Below are positions 51,816 to 63,600 of a DNA stretch of 64,000 bases, piece by piece. A model generated the notes under the pieces. The model searched no databases. It was not told where the DNA came from and saw only the letters and a program-made list of their open reading frames with translations. Each line of letters opens with the position of its first letter. Within the stretch, counting starts at the first letter, position 1. The stretch comes from Archegozetes longisetosus (Eukaryota; Arthropoda; Arachnida; Sarcoptiformes; Trhypochthoniidae), in NCBI GenBank assembly GCA_018873245.2, contig JAEMBT020000003.1, forward strand, positions 6,405,843-6,469,842, read 5' to 3'. The translations under genes and the position numbers were made by a program.

Positions 51816-53991
51816 TTTATAATTAGAAAATCTATACTTATTTCATAATTTATGAGACTGAAAAGGGGTAACTAAAGGGTCTAATGACTATATCTTGCAT
51901 TATATGGTTTTAGAGTTGAGTATTCTATTGTATTCTATTATTTTTTAAATGAACGCTATTTTTCTATGGCCATTATTGGTAGAAATGAAATTTTTATAAG
52001 AAAAATATTTTTCAAACTTTTGTAGAGCTATTATAAACTATTACTTCAAATTTTGCTCATATACATAACGAGATGTAACGTCATTTCTTTTAAAGGAATT
52101 TAAATTAAACTTAATTTTGTTTTATTTTATTTAACTTAGTTTAAAGAATTTAAAGAAGTCAATGATCAAGTTATACGAACTCGATCATTATTTATTTTAT
52201 CGATATTTTAGACTTAAGCATTTATTTGAACAAGTTTTTGTTTTTAAAGAGTCATAACTGAGAGCAAGATTGTAAGTTAAAAGTAATTTGTAAGCTATTA
52301 AAAGTTTTTATGGTAAACTTGGAGATCAAGCCCTATGGAAAATTAAAGTTTATATCTTTGAGATACAAACCTTGACTTTGAGTGAACTTCAAATGATAGG
52401 TATGTGCGGAATTTATTATTTTGATTTTATAAGAACATCAAATTTCTGTATATAAATAATCAATAATTTAATTTATGAAACAACTTGACTGCACTTCAAT
52501 AGCACTATTAGAGCCGGATAGCGAAAGTTTAATGGTTTTGTATCAGGATATCTAATAGTGAAATATCAAACGCGCTTTGCTTCACTTGGAAATTGAGATA
52601 CCTTTCAATTAATCGACTCATATCTGATTGACATTTTATGAATAAATAATTAGTGATTGAACAGATAATAGCTTTTAATTTAAGATTGATGACAAGGAAG
52701 AGACAAGCAATAGTGGAAAATGCCATCTATTTTTCGAGATTTATTTATTGAAGATAACTAGTTTGCAATATGATTTAACAAAGATGTAGCAAATTAAAAT
52801 TCTATCCAAGCACACTTTTGATTTTAGGAATATTTTCCATCCATTTTTGTCAACAGTTTATAAATTAATCTAAACTTTTAAGTGAGTAATTTCGTGACTC
52901 AACTGATAAACAGCATAGAAAACAATGCAATAAAAACTGAACGACGAATATTGGTTAGTCTTAAAAACAGTTTGAAAAGTAAATAGAAGTGTAGATCCTT
53001 GAGATGTATAAGCAATCAATTCTAACACAATGATTAAGGGATTAATTGAGTAGCTATCTTGAATGAAAAGGCGCGAGCAAATAATAAGTTAATGATTAAG
53101 TTAATTATGAGAGTTGAATGATTTGATATCTATTTTCAAAGGTAATTATGTATTTGACACATCCTGTATTTACATGAAATAACGTCTAATAAATTACTAA
53201 TTATCTATACGGTAATCAAATATTATGACATTGATTACATTAGATTTGCTGGTGACGTATTCAATTATATTATCACAACTAAAATTGCAATCTTAACTTA
53301 CAACTGAAAGATACTGATCGTTAGTAGTTGAAAGTGCTCACCTCAAAGCATTGGATCATTGGATTAGCTCAAATTGTCTCTACCTTCAATTGTCTATTTA
53401 GACAATTGACAGGTAATAATTACTTAAACTACTTGAACGGTAAGCCTTTTTCAAGTTAATTTGACCAAAATCTACAAGTTTTTAAGGTTAACTAATTTTT
53501 AAGTGTTTGAAAATCTGATAAATCATGTATATTATATATGAAAGTCTGCATAAAAATGAATTGTAGGTCAACAATCCAACGAATAAGCAGTGATTAGAAA
53601 GAATTAGGAGTAAAGACTAGGATCTAATAATTGACTTAGTCTTCTAAAACGAATGTCTGCTGAAAGGTGCATAATTAAACTTTAGCAATTTCATTTTATC
53701 AAGTTATATCATTCAATAAACTTATAAACTAAAAACTTTCATAACAGATTCAAAAATTGAAAATATTACCCAGAATTGTTTTCTAAATCTCAATCAAATA
53801 CTTCAAATTTATACTTTGAAGAATTGAAACCTTGATTTTTATTTTGAACTTCAAAAACCTTGGAATCAACTTAGGAATGATTAGTAAAGATATATTTAAA
53901 TGTATAATGCGTTAGAATATTGTTTGAGTCAAGAGTTAAAAATGAAAAATATAAGATTCTCTTTAACATGAAATTGAGCATTTTCTATGCA
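51816..53991. other. CALML4-like to MITE spacer
   Basis: AT-rich intergenic DNA with no gene recognised. It contains a 24-bp near-perfect palindrome at 53386-53409. Confidence 0.65.
53386..53409. repeat. 24-bp palindrome / hairpin
   Basis: Two 11-bp arms, TCAATTGTCTA and TAGACAATTGA, are separated only by TT. The match is perfect. No flanking duplication was recognised. It could be a binding site, a cruciform or chance. Confidence 0.7.
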
Positions 53992-54355
53992 TACAGTGTG
54001 TCCAGAAACCTACGTCAATAAAGTGAAAATTGGTTTTGAGAAATCTATCTAACATGTTTACGTGCATTTTTTCAAAATCAAGAGCAACAATGTTAGTTTA
54101 CGATGGAATTGTCTGAAAATGTACAATCTTATTCTAAGTAGACTTTAAGTGGTCTAACTATCAAATTGTAAATAACTCTACAAAGATCGTGAGCTTTGTA
54201 TTCGAAGCCATTGTTTCAAAGATTATTAATTCTTTAAATGAAAGCTACGTTGCACGAAGAAAAACTTCAATTTAATTAGAAAGTCTGTGAAGTTTGAATT
54301 TTAAAAACTGGTTTTAGTCTTTTAGTTTTATGAATAGGTTTCCGGACATACTGTA
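53992..54355. mobile_element. Non-autonomous mariner-like element (MITE), 360 bp
   Basis: Terminal inverted repeats: the left end at 53994 reads CAGTGTGTCCAGAAACCT. The right end, in reverse complement from 54353, reads CAGTATGTCCGGAAACCT. They match at 16 of 18 positions, with weaker similarity further in. The element is flanked by TA on both sides (53992-53993 and 54354-54355), the target duplication of Tc1/mariner elements. The 360-bp interior has no transposase-like frame, so it would depend on an enzyme supplied in trans. No second copy was noticed in the window. Confidence 0.8.
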
Positions 54356-55675
54356 TAAGCTTTTGTGTTTAATTTGATTGAAACGCAACAGTCATTTTCT
54401 CATTGATTTGATTTTGTTTTTGCTGCAACTTCTATTCAATTTCTATTCAACTTCTATTAGGGCTTCAATTAGAGAAAAAACAAAAATCATTGCAAATACA
54501 TAATTTTTAAACTTTGGAAAACAATAAAACTGCGATTCATTGTGAGTTTTGTTATTCTTGTTTTCTAACAATCAGATCCGTATATTAATTAGTATTATTC
54601 CATCTTAGCCTCAAACATGTAATACTGTACAGAGATATCTGAAAAAATGAGTGCAAATTTTATTTTAATCTAATAAGTTCTCAGTTCTTGGGCAAAGAAC
54701 GAATATATGCAAGATCTAGATAACAATTTGAAAATCACATTAGATTAAATTTGACTCAAATAACAGTGCCTTATCAGATTCAGATTTTTGGTCTGGGGAC
54801 CAAAAGTGTCAATTAATGCCATGATTTGTTGAGCCAAACACATAACTTACATTGAAATATATGCTAATTTGTTGTCAAGTCTTTGATTCATGTTTAATAA
54901 TAAGCAATCAGTTGATGCGTCAAATAAATACAATTTCAGATTTTTGATTTGAGTACAAACCTACAATTAAACTGGAAAATGCGTAGAGGGGCTGTAGCCT
55001 CTTAGTCCTCCGCTAGCTACGGCTATATGAAAGAGTTGAGATAACCTAAACTTTAATCATTTTGAAAGTTTAAAGTGGAAAGTAAACATAGATGTACAGT
55101 AAAGTTGAAATAGTAGGACACTGTGTGTCAGCAGTAAAGTAGTAGTAAACGGAAAAGGTAACACTATTAATAACGTTGCGTTCGCACTACATTATGACGT
55201 ACCCCCTACCCTATGCTATGCTGCTTTGTCATGTTTGCATTTTTACTTAATAGTTACGCATTCTCGAGTTTAGTCTTTACTCCCACCCTCTAGTGACACG
55301 ACGTAATTAGTGAATGACGTGAGCGTTTTTGTATGGGTTGTATTAATAGAGATGCCCAAAGTCGGGCATGATTTGTAAACTTGCTACTTTCATACTGGTT
55401 GATAGTAAATATTCGTAGAGCTCGTTTCTATAATAGAAAATCTTATGAGACATATCTGTCTGTCTGACTATCGCCATATTTAACACGCTTTACAAGCTTT
55501 ACATGTTGCTCTCATTGAGTTTTGTGATGAGTGCAAAACTTGTGCAAAGCTTTCAACTGATAACAGATAGCCAAGAGCTTGACTGTATGAAAGAGTACAT
55601 TGACTTTCATAACAGTTATCTTTATATCAATAGAATATAGTTATCAAGAAATAGATTTGTTGTGAACTGTGACCA
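54356..55675. other. Intergenic region upstream of the ZIP gene
   Basis: Spacer containing the ZIP gene promoter and 5' UTR. It has a small G+C-rich patch with two short stem-loops at 54981-55028 and no coding region that I can support. An upstream ZIP exon encoding an ectodomain was looked for and not seen. Confidence 0.6.
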
Positions 55676-57187
55676 ATGGAAACTTGGCTTTTCGCAAGCG
55701 GAGCAGTTCTTGCTGTTAGTGGTGTGGGACTTTTAAGCATCGTATTTATACCATTAATACAACGCGACCGCCAGTCAGATCTCATTCAACTATTAGTAGG
55801 TCTGGCTATCGGAACGCTGACCAGTGATGCCCTGTTACATCTGTTGCCTCATGTATAACACGATTACTTCACAATTTTATTATTATTAAACATTCATTCA
55901 ATTTCTAAGGCATTCTCGTCACAATTGCATCTTAAAGAAGACCATCATAACGAGACTGAGGATGACCACAATCATTGGGATAAGAGCGAGAGTCATTCAC
56001 ATTTAGTTTGGTTTGGGCTAATGGCTTTACTTGGAATTATTGGTTTTCTTACTTTCGAAAGAATAGTCACTATTATTACTGATCTCTGCAATAAATCTCA
56101 CAAAAAAACTAAAGTTTGTTAACATATAGTTATCAATAGCAATAGATTCTTATCTAAATCCCAAGTTTTGTTTCAATGAATAGATAGGAAACTGCAATCG
56201 TTCGGTCGGAGAAAAGCTATCGAACCATAACCTCAATTCAGACCCAACTTCTCCGACAGAACTCGAAAAATTGACGATCAATGAATCGAAAGTTAATGAC
56301 GACAACAAGAAACAGATAGAATCAATAGATGGCGATTGCCTGAGCGGAAACGCTAGCACAGCGGTTCACGAGATGCAGATGACAACAGAGCAATGCCACA
56401 GAGAAACCATTGTTTATCCACATCCAGACCCAGACCGTGGTTATGTCATCCAATTGACAGACCATCATCACCACCATCAACGACAAGCGCAACGTGGAGC
56501 CAAGTCAGTTATCTATATGGTTATCACAGGTGATGGTTTGCATAACTTTTGTGATGGCATTGCCATTGGAGTCGCGTTTGCCGGCAGTGGAGTCAGTGGA
56601 GGTTAACTTTTAATGTCTTTTCCAACTTACAGACTAACTCAAAAATTGACAAACATTACAAGTAGAGAGTTTATCTACTGCTAACAAAATCAAATGCTTG
56701 ATTAGTTCAAAGCTGTCAACAATTTAATGAGAGATTTAGAGTTTGATAAACAACTTTAGAATATACTCATATTAATAAAATGTAATTTGAAAATATTGAT
56801 TCAATAGGTGTGAGTACAACTATAGCGGTTCTATGTCATGAGTTACCTCATGAAGTGGGAGATTTCGCTGTACTACTCAGAGCAGGTCTATCGGTGAAGA
56901 GGGCGATCATTTATAACGCACTGTCAGGCCTACTGTGTTTTGCTGGAATGTCAATCGGAGTTTTGGCTGGAAGAATCAACGATGCCTGGCTTAGCGCTAC
57001 GATAGCAGGAATGTTTCTTTATATAGCATTAGTAGACATGATTCCTCAATTAGATTGTTGTCCCACTCAGTCCGGCACTACCAGGGCTTTTAAACTAACT
57101 GTTCAACTTATCGGCATTAGCATTGGAGTTGCCATCATGTGTATTATATCCGTATACGAAGAACATATAAAAATTTCCTTTAATTAG
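55676..57187 (+). CDS. ZIP (SLC39) zinc transporter, LIV-1 subfamily, 4 exons
   Basis: Membrane transporter moving Zn2+ (possibly other divalent metals) into the cytosol. Exons are 55676-55852, 55910-56113, 56184-56601 and 56808-57187, with introns of 57, 70 and 206 nt. All phases agree, giving 392 aa. TM1 spans about residues 5-27, TM2 about 36-57 and TM3 about 91-110. Between TM2 and TM3 is a His/Asp/Glu-rich loop (HLKEDHHNETEDDHNH). A long cytosolic loop with another His run precedes TM4, which carries the metal-site motif GDGLHNFCDG (about 243-252). TM5 carries CHELPHE (about 276-282), the LIV-1 signature, followed by VGDFAVLLRAG. Three further TM segments follow. The closest family is ZIP6/ZIP10 (Drosophila foi) by motif. 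Unlike those, it has no long N-terminal ectodomain or cleaved signal peptide. The exon 2 donor (AAA|GTTTGT) is the least certain join. Confidence 0.92.
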
Positions 57188-57262
57188 AGCTCTATTCAAT
57201 TAACTGTGATATAACATGTCCTTAATTTTATAAGCTATTTAATATCAAGTTATTGAACGCTA

Positions 57263-58554
57263 TCAAAAGTTCCAATTATCAGATGAGCTCGTTCTTGAAA
57301 TGCTATTTTCTTCCGTTATTGTGTCGCCAACTATGTTGTTTTTAACTATTTCTACACAATCTAATGGCTCAATATTTGGAATCAATGAAAGTAAATTATG
57401 TGAACATTTTTTCGTTTGTTTAATGAAACTGTGATCCAAAAGTTGAGAAGCAGTTGGCCTAAAAATCATCATAAATACGATTATTAAGAGATTGAAGTAA
57501 TTTGTCATATCATTAGTTCACTAATTAATAGTTTGTAATAATATTAATGTCTATTAACTAAAATTATTAATCATTAAAACAAATACCTTTCGAAAGGATC
57601 AAAGTGTAAACAGAGATCAATTGTGAACTTATGAAACGAAGAACTAAATGTACGATTTTTGTAAATGTCGTATTTTTGTCTAATTTCTGGACTCATGTCT
57701 AAAAGTATATATTTGACGAATTAATTAGTTAATCAAATAAAAATACTAACAAACAAAATGATCTATTTTTTCTGTTCTTTACCGTCAGCCGAGATATTAT
57801 TGATTTCATCACATGTTGAGTCGAGAGGTCGCGGAAAGTTACCCGTCAGTTTGTCCAAAAGCATTTCCGTCAGTTCAACATCTTCAAAAGGGATACAACC
57901 GTTGGCTAATTCACACAAAGTAATGCCTAAGCTATAAATGTCAGACTTGGCGTTGTATCCCAAAAGATTCTGTTCGAGCACTTCAGGGGCTAGCCAATTG
58001 AGGTTAGGCTCAGGATGAGTCGGATATTGATGTATAGCTGTTTGCCATTTGCCGTCTATCATAACACTTGTCGAGTATTTGAGACCTGACAGAAGACATC
58101 GACCACTGGGTGCCGTCACTAGAATATGAGAGCCACGAACCGACCGATGAATTATACCTCTCCGGTGAAGATACTCGAGGGCAGACAAAACATCTTTGAC
58201 TACGAAAGCAATAGCCATCTCTGGCATTCCAGTTGGCTTTGAGAGATCGCTAGTAGACCCGTATTCTGCGAATGGCGTCACAGTCCACAACTCATTGTTG
58301 TTGACAAAAGAACACAAAAACGGCAATAAATTAACGTGTTTTAAAAGACGTGTCAACCGAATTTCGTTGGCAACAAACTCCAATTTGTCAACTGCTTCTA
58401 AATTAGTTCTTCTTAAGGCATATCGATTTCCATTTGGTCTGTAATTAGCTATAAATAAGTCTTCATTTGATTTTATTCTCTTCACACATTCGAACGAATG
58501 CGCCGAAGACTCCAGTCTTCGATTGTTCAATGAGTCACTCTTTTGATCAGACAT
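57263..58554 (-). CDS. STRAD (STE20-related adaptor) pseudokinase, 3 exons
   Basis: Pseudokinase that, with MO25, binds and activates LKB1 (STK11) in the cytoplasm. Exons are 58554-57783, 57698-57587 and 57458-57263 (introns 84 and 128 nt). Phases 1 and 2 agree, giving 359 aa. Catalytic motifs are degenerate as expected for STRAD. The glycine loop is replaced by KSNED (about 28-32) and the VAIK lysine by Arg (ALRR, about 46-49). HRD becomes HRS (136-138, context HRSVRGSHIL) and DFG becomes GLK (157-159). LAPEVLEQNLLGYNAKSDIY (188-207) and GITLCELANG match STRAD closely. Exon 2 carries NRTFSSSFHKF and exon 3 carries RPTASQLLDHSF. The C-terminus is DNWNF, corresponding to the MO25-binding WEF motif. 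The stop codon is about 75 bp from that of the convergent ZIP gene. Confidence 0.94.
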
Positions 58555-60622
58555 TGATTTATGTATTATTGCACTAATTATTAGATGAGTTTTAGATATA
58601 TTATCAATAATTGTTTTCCTCTAATGAACTGTTACGAAAATGTCAATTAAGTACTAATTCTGTTATTTTCATTTGTATTGATAAATACTGTAAAATGTGT
58701 TTAACTTTCACACGCACTTAACTGCTTTTTAGAAAAGCAATACCAAAATATCGTACAAAAACATGACTTAATTGTTGTTGACTTTTGAAAAGCACCTAAC
58801 TACGCGTTAAAGTTAGACAGATTTTACTTTTAATATTGAGAACATGCGCATTGGACTATATTTCGTAATAGACTTTTGTGATTATACGCTCGGACGCATT
58901 TAGTGTTTGACAAACTTTTCCTCATTCCTCACACAAATCTATTCAGATTTATCTAAAATTTATGCAAAACTAAGCTCTTTATTGTAAATGACAGCAATTA
59001 TTATATATAATTCTATTTTATCACGGAATTTAACATTCGTTTAGCCAAAGAAATGATTCATAGACGACTTAAATGTTAGCCCGAAGACAAACTAATCATA
59101 AAAAATTTGAATCTCACTAAATCATAAAAGCATTGAACTAATGATTAGTCACAAATCAAGTGACTTATGAAATCAAATCAGATAATTCTTTTCAAACGAT
59201 TAGCTTATCTACAACTCAACAACAGAGATTAGATTTGGTGTTATTGAAAATGAAGATGCACGATTACGATTATCTACAGTTACATTAAATATGTTTTACT
59301 AAATCTGTTAAGCAAACCATTAACTTATTCACAGTTAAGTCAATTCTATTCAACTATCTTTGTATTAGGGCTGAGAAGATAATAACTTTTAATATGCATG
59401 GTTGATTTGTTCAAAACTTTTCAGTTAGGATTCAATCAGTCAAATAGTCTTTGATGAGTTTTGTCGACGCAAGATGTACACAACATTAAGTTAAATTAGA
59501 TCATTGCCAACAGTCTTACTTTCTATGGCATTTTTTGCAAAATAATCAAATACTCAAATAGGTTAATTTCAGAAGTTGTACGAGGTTTTTCATGGATTGA
59601 AGCAAGCTTTAATGAATCAGGTTTTTGTTGGTCTTCTGGTAAAAGTGAAATTTCAGTTGTAATCTAGTCAAATGTGTGAGGTAAAAGCATGTTTTCAACT
59701 AGATTGAAATATTTTATGAAATAGGATTCAAATTTGTGCAAAGTACTTCATTACAATATCCAATTAATGACTTGTCTAAATCTTACGCGTGAGTCATAAT
59801 TGTATTGTAGTCTCAATGATCTAATAGCAGATGTTTTTCTTGTAAACAAATATTTTATGAATTAATTTGCTGAGAAAACAATTGGTTAAGGTTAACGAAT
59901 GTTATCCGTGATGATAAAATCCTTTAATCGAACTTTACAGAACATAAATTGGTTAATCGAAAGTGAATAAAGTTGAAATCTTTTAAAAAGCTTTCATTTT
60001 ATCTGAGATCAAAAAATTAAGGAAATTAAATGTTCAAACAGCTTCTGGTAATATTTATAGTTAGCGTTCATAAGAAGTCATTTTTGAATGATTGAATCAA
60101 TTGATAAAATGAATGAGTTTTAGAGAAGTGATTAGTTCCTAAATGATTGAATACTTATGGTTGATTCGAATGCGGGTCATTATTACTGGTCTAAATCAAA
60201 GTTATAGCAAATAGTAATAAGATAAAGCAAGAGTAACGTTATTCTAGTGGCATGAGTTCACTGTCCTTCGTACACAAGTCAGTGAAGAAATCAATTTCTG
60301 GGTGTTAGACATAGCTATGTGTTGTTGAGGTAAGAATGAGCACAAAATATGCCTTTTCTGATGTGCTTCGTTGCGAGTCTGACGAAACCTGTTTAGAGAC
60401 TTTCAGTGTTGAGATCGAGGTTCAAGAACGAGCTCTACAACACTCGCACTCGAACAGATTTAGTGAACTGAACATTTGACTGGTAGTAACTTGCATTGAG
60501 AGTAAGGTTAGGTTTGCAACAGCTTTTTGCAACAGCTTTCATGGCAGTACTACCAAATATTTTGGGAATTTCGCGTTACTTCAGATGTTTGTTTTAAGTG
60601 ATCATAAAAAGTATGAATTATT
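58555..60622. other. Divergent intergenic region between STRAD and the mucin-like gene
   Basis: About 2.1 kb between two head-to-head genes, holding both promoters. AT-rich, with no coding region or repeat of note. Confidence 0.65.
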
Positions 60623-63600
60623 ATGTTTGTGCATAAACATTATAGTGTCTATTTGATTGTTTTTGGTCTAAATATCTGTACATCAAATCTTGTGAGTAGT
60701 GATGAGACGACGAAAAAGAACGTCGGAGAGTTATCCGAGATATCATCGTCAACATTATCATCGAACTCATTGTTGAATGTGTCGCTCCAAAGCTACAGTA
60801 AGTTGACCTATAGTTTTATAACTTTATGTTTTGCTCAATTACTTCATCTGTCGCGTTCTCAACAGTGTCGATCATATCTAGACATCAATAATAGAAATTA
60901 TTATAATTACTTGACATTCTTCCGGTAGAAGTTAGTGAATGTTGCGTTGAAGATCAAAGTGATTTTCATATTTGCTTTTGACTACTGCTCTCTCGTTCAC
61001 TTGACTGTAGTTCATTGGCTTTATATGGTTGAAAACATAGCATAAGTTTAGCCAAACGAAAAGTGCATATCTTTTAAAACATATTACCGGTATTTGTGAA
61101 TTATGCAAAAGCTCTCTATTCTAAAAGATGACTCAGACTCATGTTCAGCAATACAAGTTCAATAATAGCGATAATCAATGAAAATCTAGTTTTTAGTCAT
61201 TCATTCAATTTGTTTATAAATATTCGCATGAATTGTTCACTTTTTCGAATTGATCTTCATTCATTACAGTACAGGTCTGTTGAAGTTTGCTTTAGAAAGT
61301 TTGAAGATCTAGTTGATTGATAATTGACAAATTATCAAATGATGAATAATTATTTGGCAAAAGTACAAAATTAGTTTGATTTGATTTGAATAAAATGAAA
61401 TACTCTGAGGCATTTGTTCAATGGAGACTTGCTGCAAGTGACAAGTGATAATCAATTAAAAGGTATTAATTCATTTGAAAAAGCAATAGAAACTAAAGGT
61501 TAGAGTTGAAAAAACGAAATTTCACGAGAAAATCAGTTGATTGAGAATGAAGATAGCCTAAGGCGATAGATCAATTAGTGTGTGCAATGGATATAATAGA
61601 TATTTGACTAAAAGTATTCAATACTTTTTGGTCATTTGGGGTAATTTAACGCCGTTATAGTCAATTGTATTGATAAGATGATACGGAGTGTTAACAAGAT
61701 TTGAAAATACTTTTATTATCTTTAAGGTTGGCTAAGTAAATAGGCGACCCGGATATGCCGAATTGTTAATCAGTAAATCACATTTGGAATGAGGGTGGGA
61801 TTCACTTATTTTTTATAAGATATTACAGATGCAAAATTCAATTTTAGGTCACATTTGCTGCACTGCCAACTATTACTTCACACACTCTCTGCTAAACCAA
61901 TTTGTAAGAACAAAACACTTGCAAAATTACATTGTATTCTTTGTTTTATAGGTACTGATGATATTTTAAGTATTCAAGACATTGAACTGACAACAACACC
62001 AACGAATAACAATAGTTTGGGTTATTTTGATGATCCCAAATCTAATTCTAATTTCAAATTTGAATACGACGACAATACAACTGAGTCCGAATTAACTTCA
62101 ATTGCAACATCATTGTCTTCTTTCTCTTCGACTTCCTCAGACCTAAGATCGAGTTTAGACACTAATTTAACACTTGGAACAGTTGTTAATTCAAGTAAAG
62201 TAATTAATCAAAGTGTTGAGACGGGAGAGAAAAGAAGAACAAATGCAAATCCTTCTGTTGACGATATAATTAGTGGTATTATACAACTGATAGGTGGAAA
62301 TGTAAAGCTATCACGTCCCCCGATTAACCACAAACTACAACAAATCAGTCAATACCGACCTGATCAGGGACTACATGCTACCCGAATCAACAATCGTGGC
62401 CCACCAAAAGTATCATTTGTTGGGCCAGCCCATCATCAAATTCCTAATTTAGTGCCTCCAAGCGTATTGATAGGTCCAGGAAGACCTGCTGGTATTGCAC
62501 TGCCATTCCCGCCTTCTCATCTGGCCCGATTACCGCTTCCATTAAACATCGTACCAACAAAGCCACCGTTCGCTATACCAGAAAGTGATGTCAGCTTTCT
62601 TTTAGGCCTAATGAAACCTCATATAAAAGAAGAAATGGAAATGATACCAATGAAACAATTGCCAAAATTGCAAACATCTCAATTAAACGAGCAAATAAGA
62701 GATAAAACTAGCAAATCAGTTATTAATTCACGCCCAATTTCAACCGAAAAGATTTTAGCCAATCCTTCAATACTCCACGACTTCCTCAGATCAAATTCAC
62801 TTTATTCAAGTTTATTGTCTTCATTATCAACTGAATTGTTTGCATCGAATATATCTGCCTCAACGACTTCTCTGCCAACGATAACAACAACCAAATCTCA
62901 CACCCATTTGAGTTTACGAAACTCTTCGAGTCTATCCCAACAGCCCATATCGTCATTTATAATCCCAAGTCAACCAGAAAGCCCTTTGCCAACAGGTCCA
63001 GTAACTGATTGGCTACCTCTTTATGTACCACCGAGTATGAAAACTCAAGAATTTGCTTCCGAAGAGCCGATAATCATTACAATGCCTGATGAGCCAACTG
63101 TTTTCGATATTATAGTGAAGCATCAAATCGGACCAGGATCAAAATCATCAGATTCTACTTTACCGACAACTATCGATCCGACACCAGTCGTTCTAGCAAA
63201 GGCTACAAACTCTTCCACGTCTAATAATCGCGTGAAAGAGTTTTCTATTTCAGAAACTATAAGCACAACAACTATTACAACTTTGACAACCAGTGCAATA
63301 TCAACAAATTCTATCAATGCTTCCACAACAATATCAACAAATAATACAAAAATGGGCGCAGAAGAGGCTGAAATAGTTTATGGTAGACCAGCGCCTGTCA
63401 ACCACAACAAACCGATAGCGCCTTCGTTCACAACAAACATTGAAGAAATAATAACGCTTTCAGCTTCTGGCAAGATGTCATCAAAAACACAGTCGATTGG
63501 TTCGACAGCAAAAAATAGCATAATTGCAGTGGGAAGACCAGTAGTAGTACCAGTAGAAATGGATGAAGTAAAGCCTCAGGTCGGCCCTAATCGACCGAAC

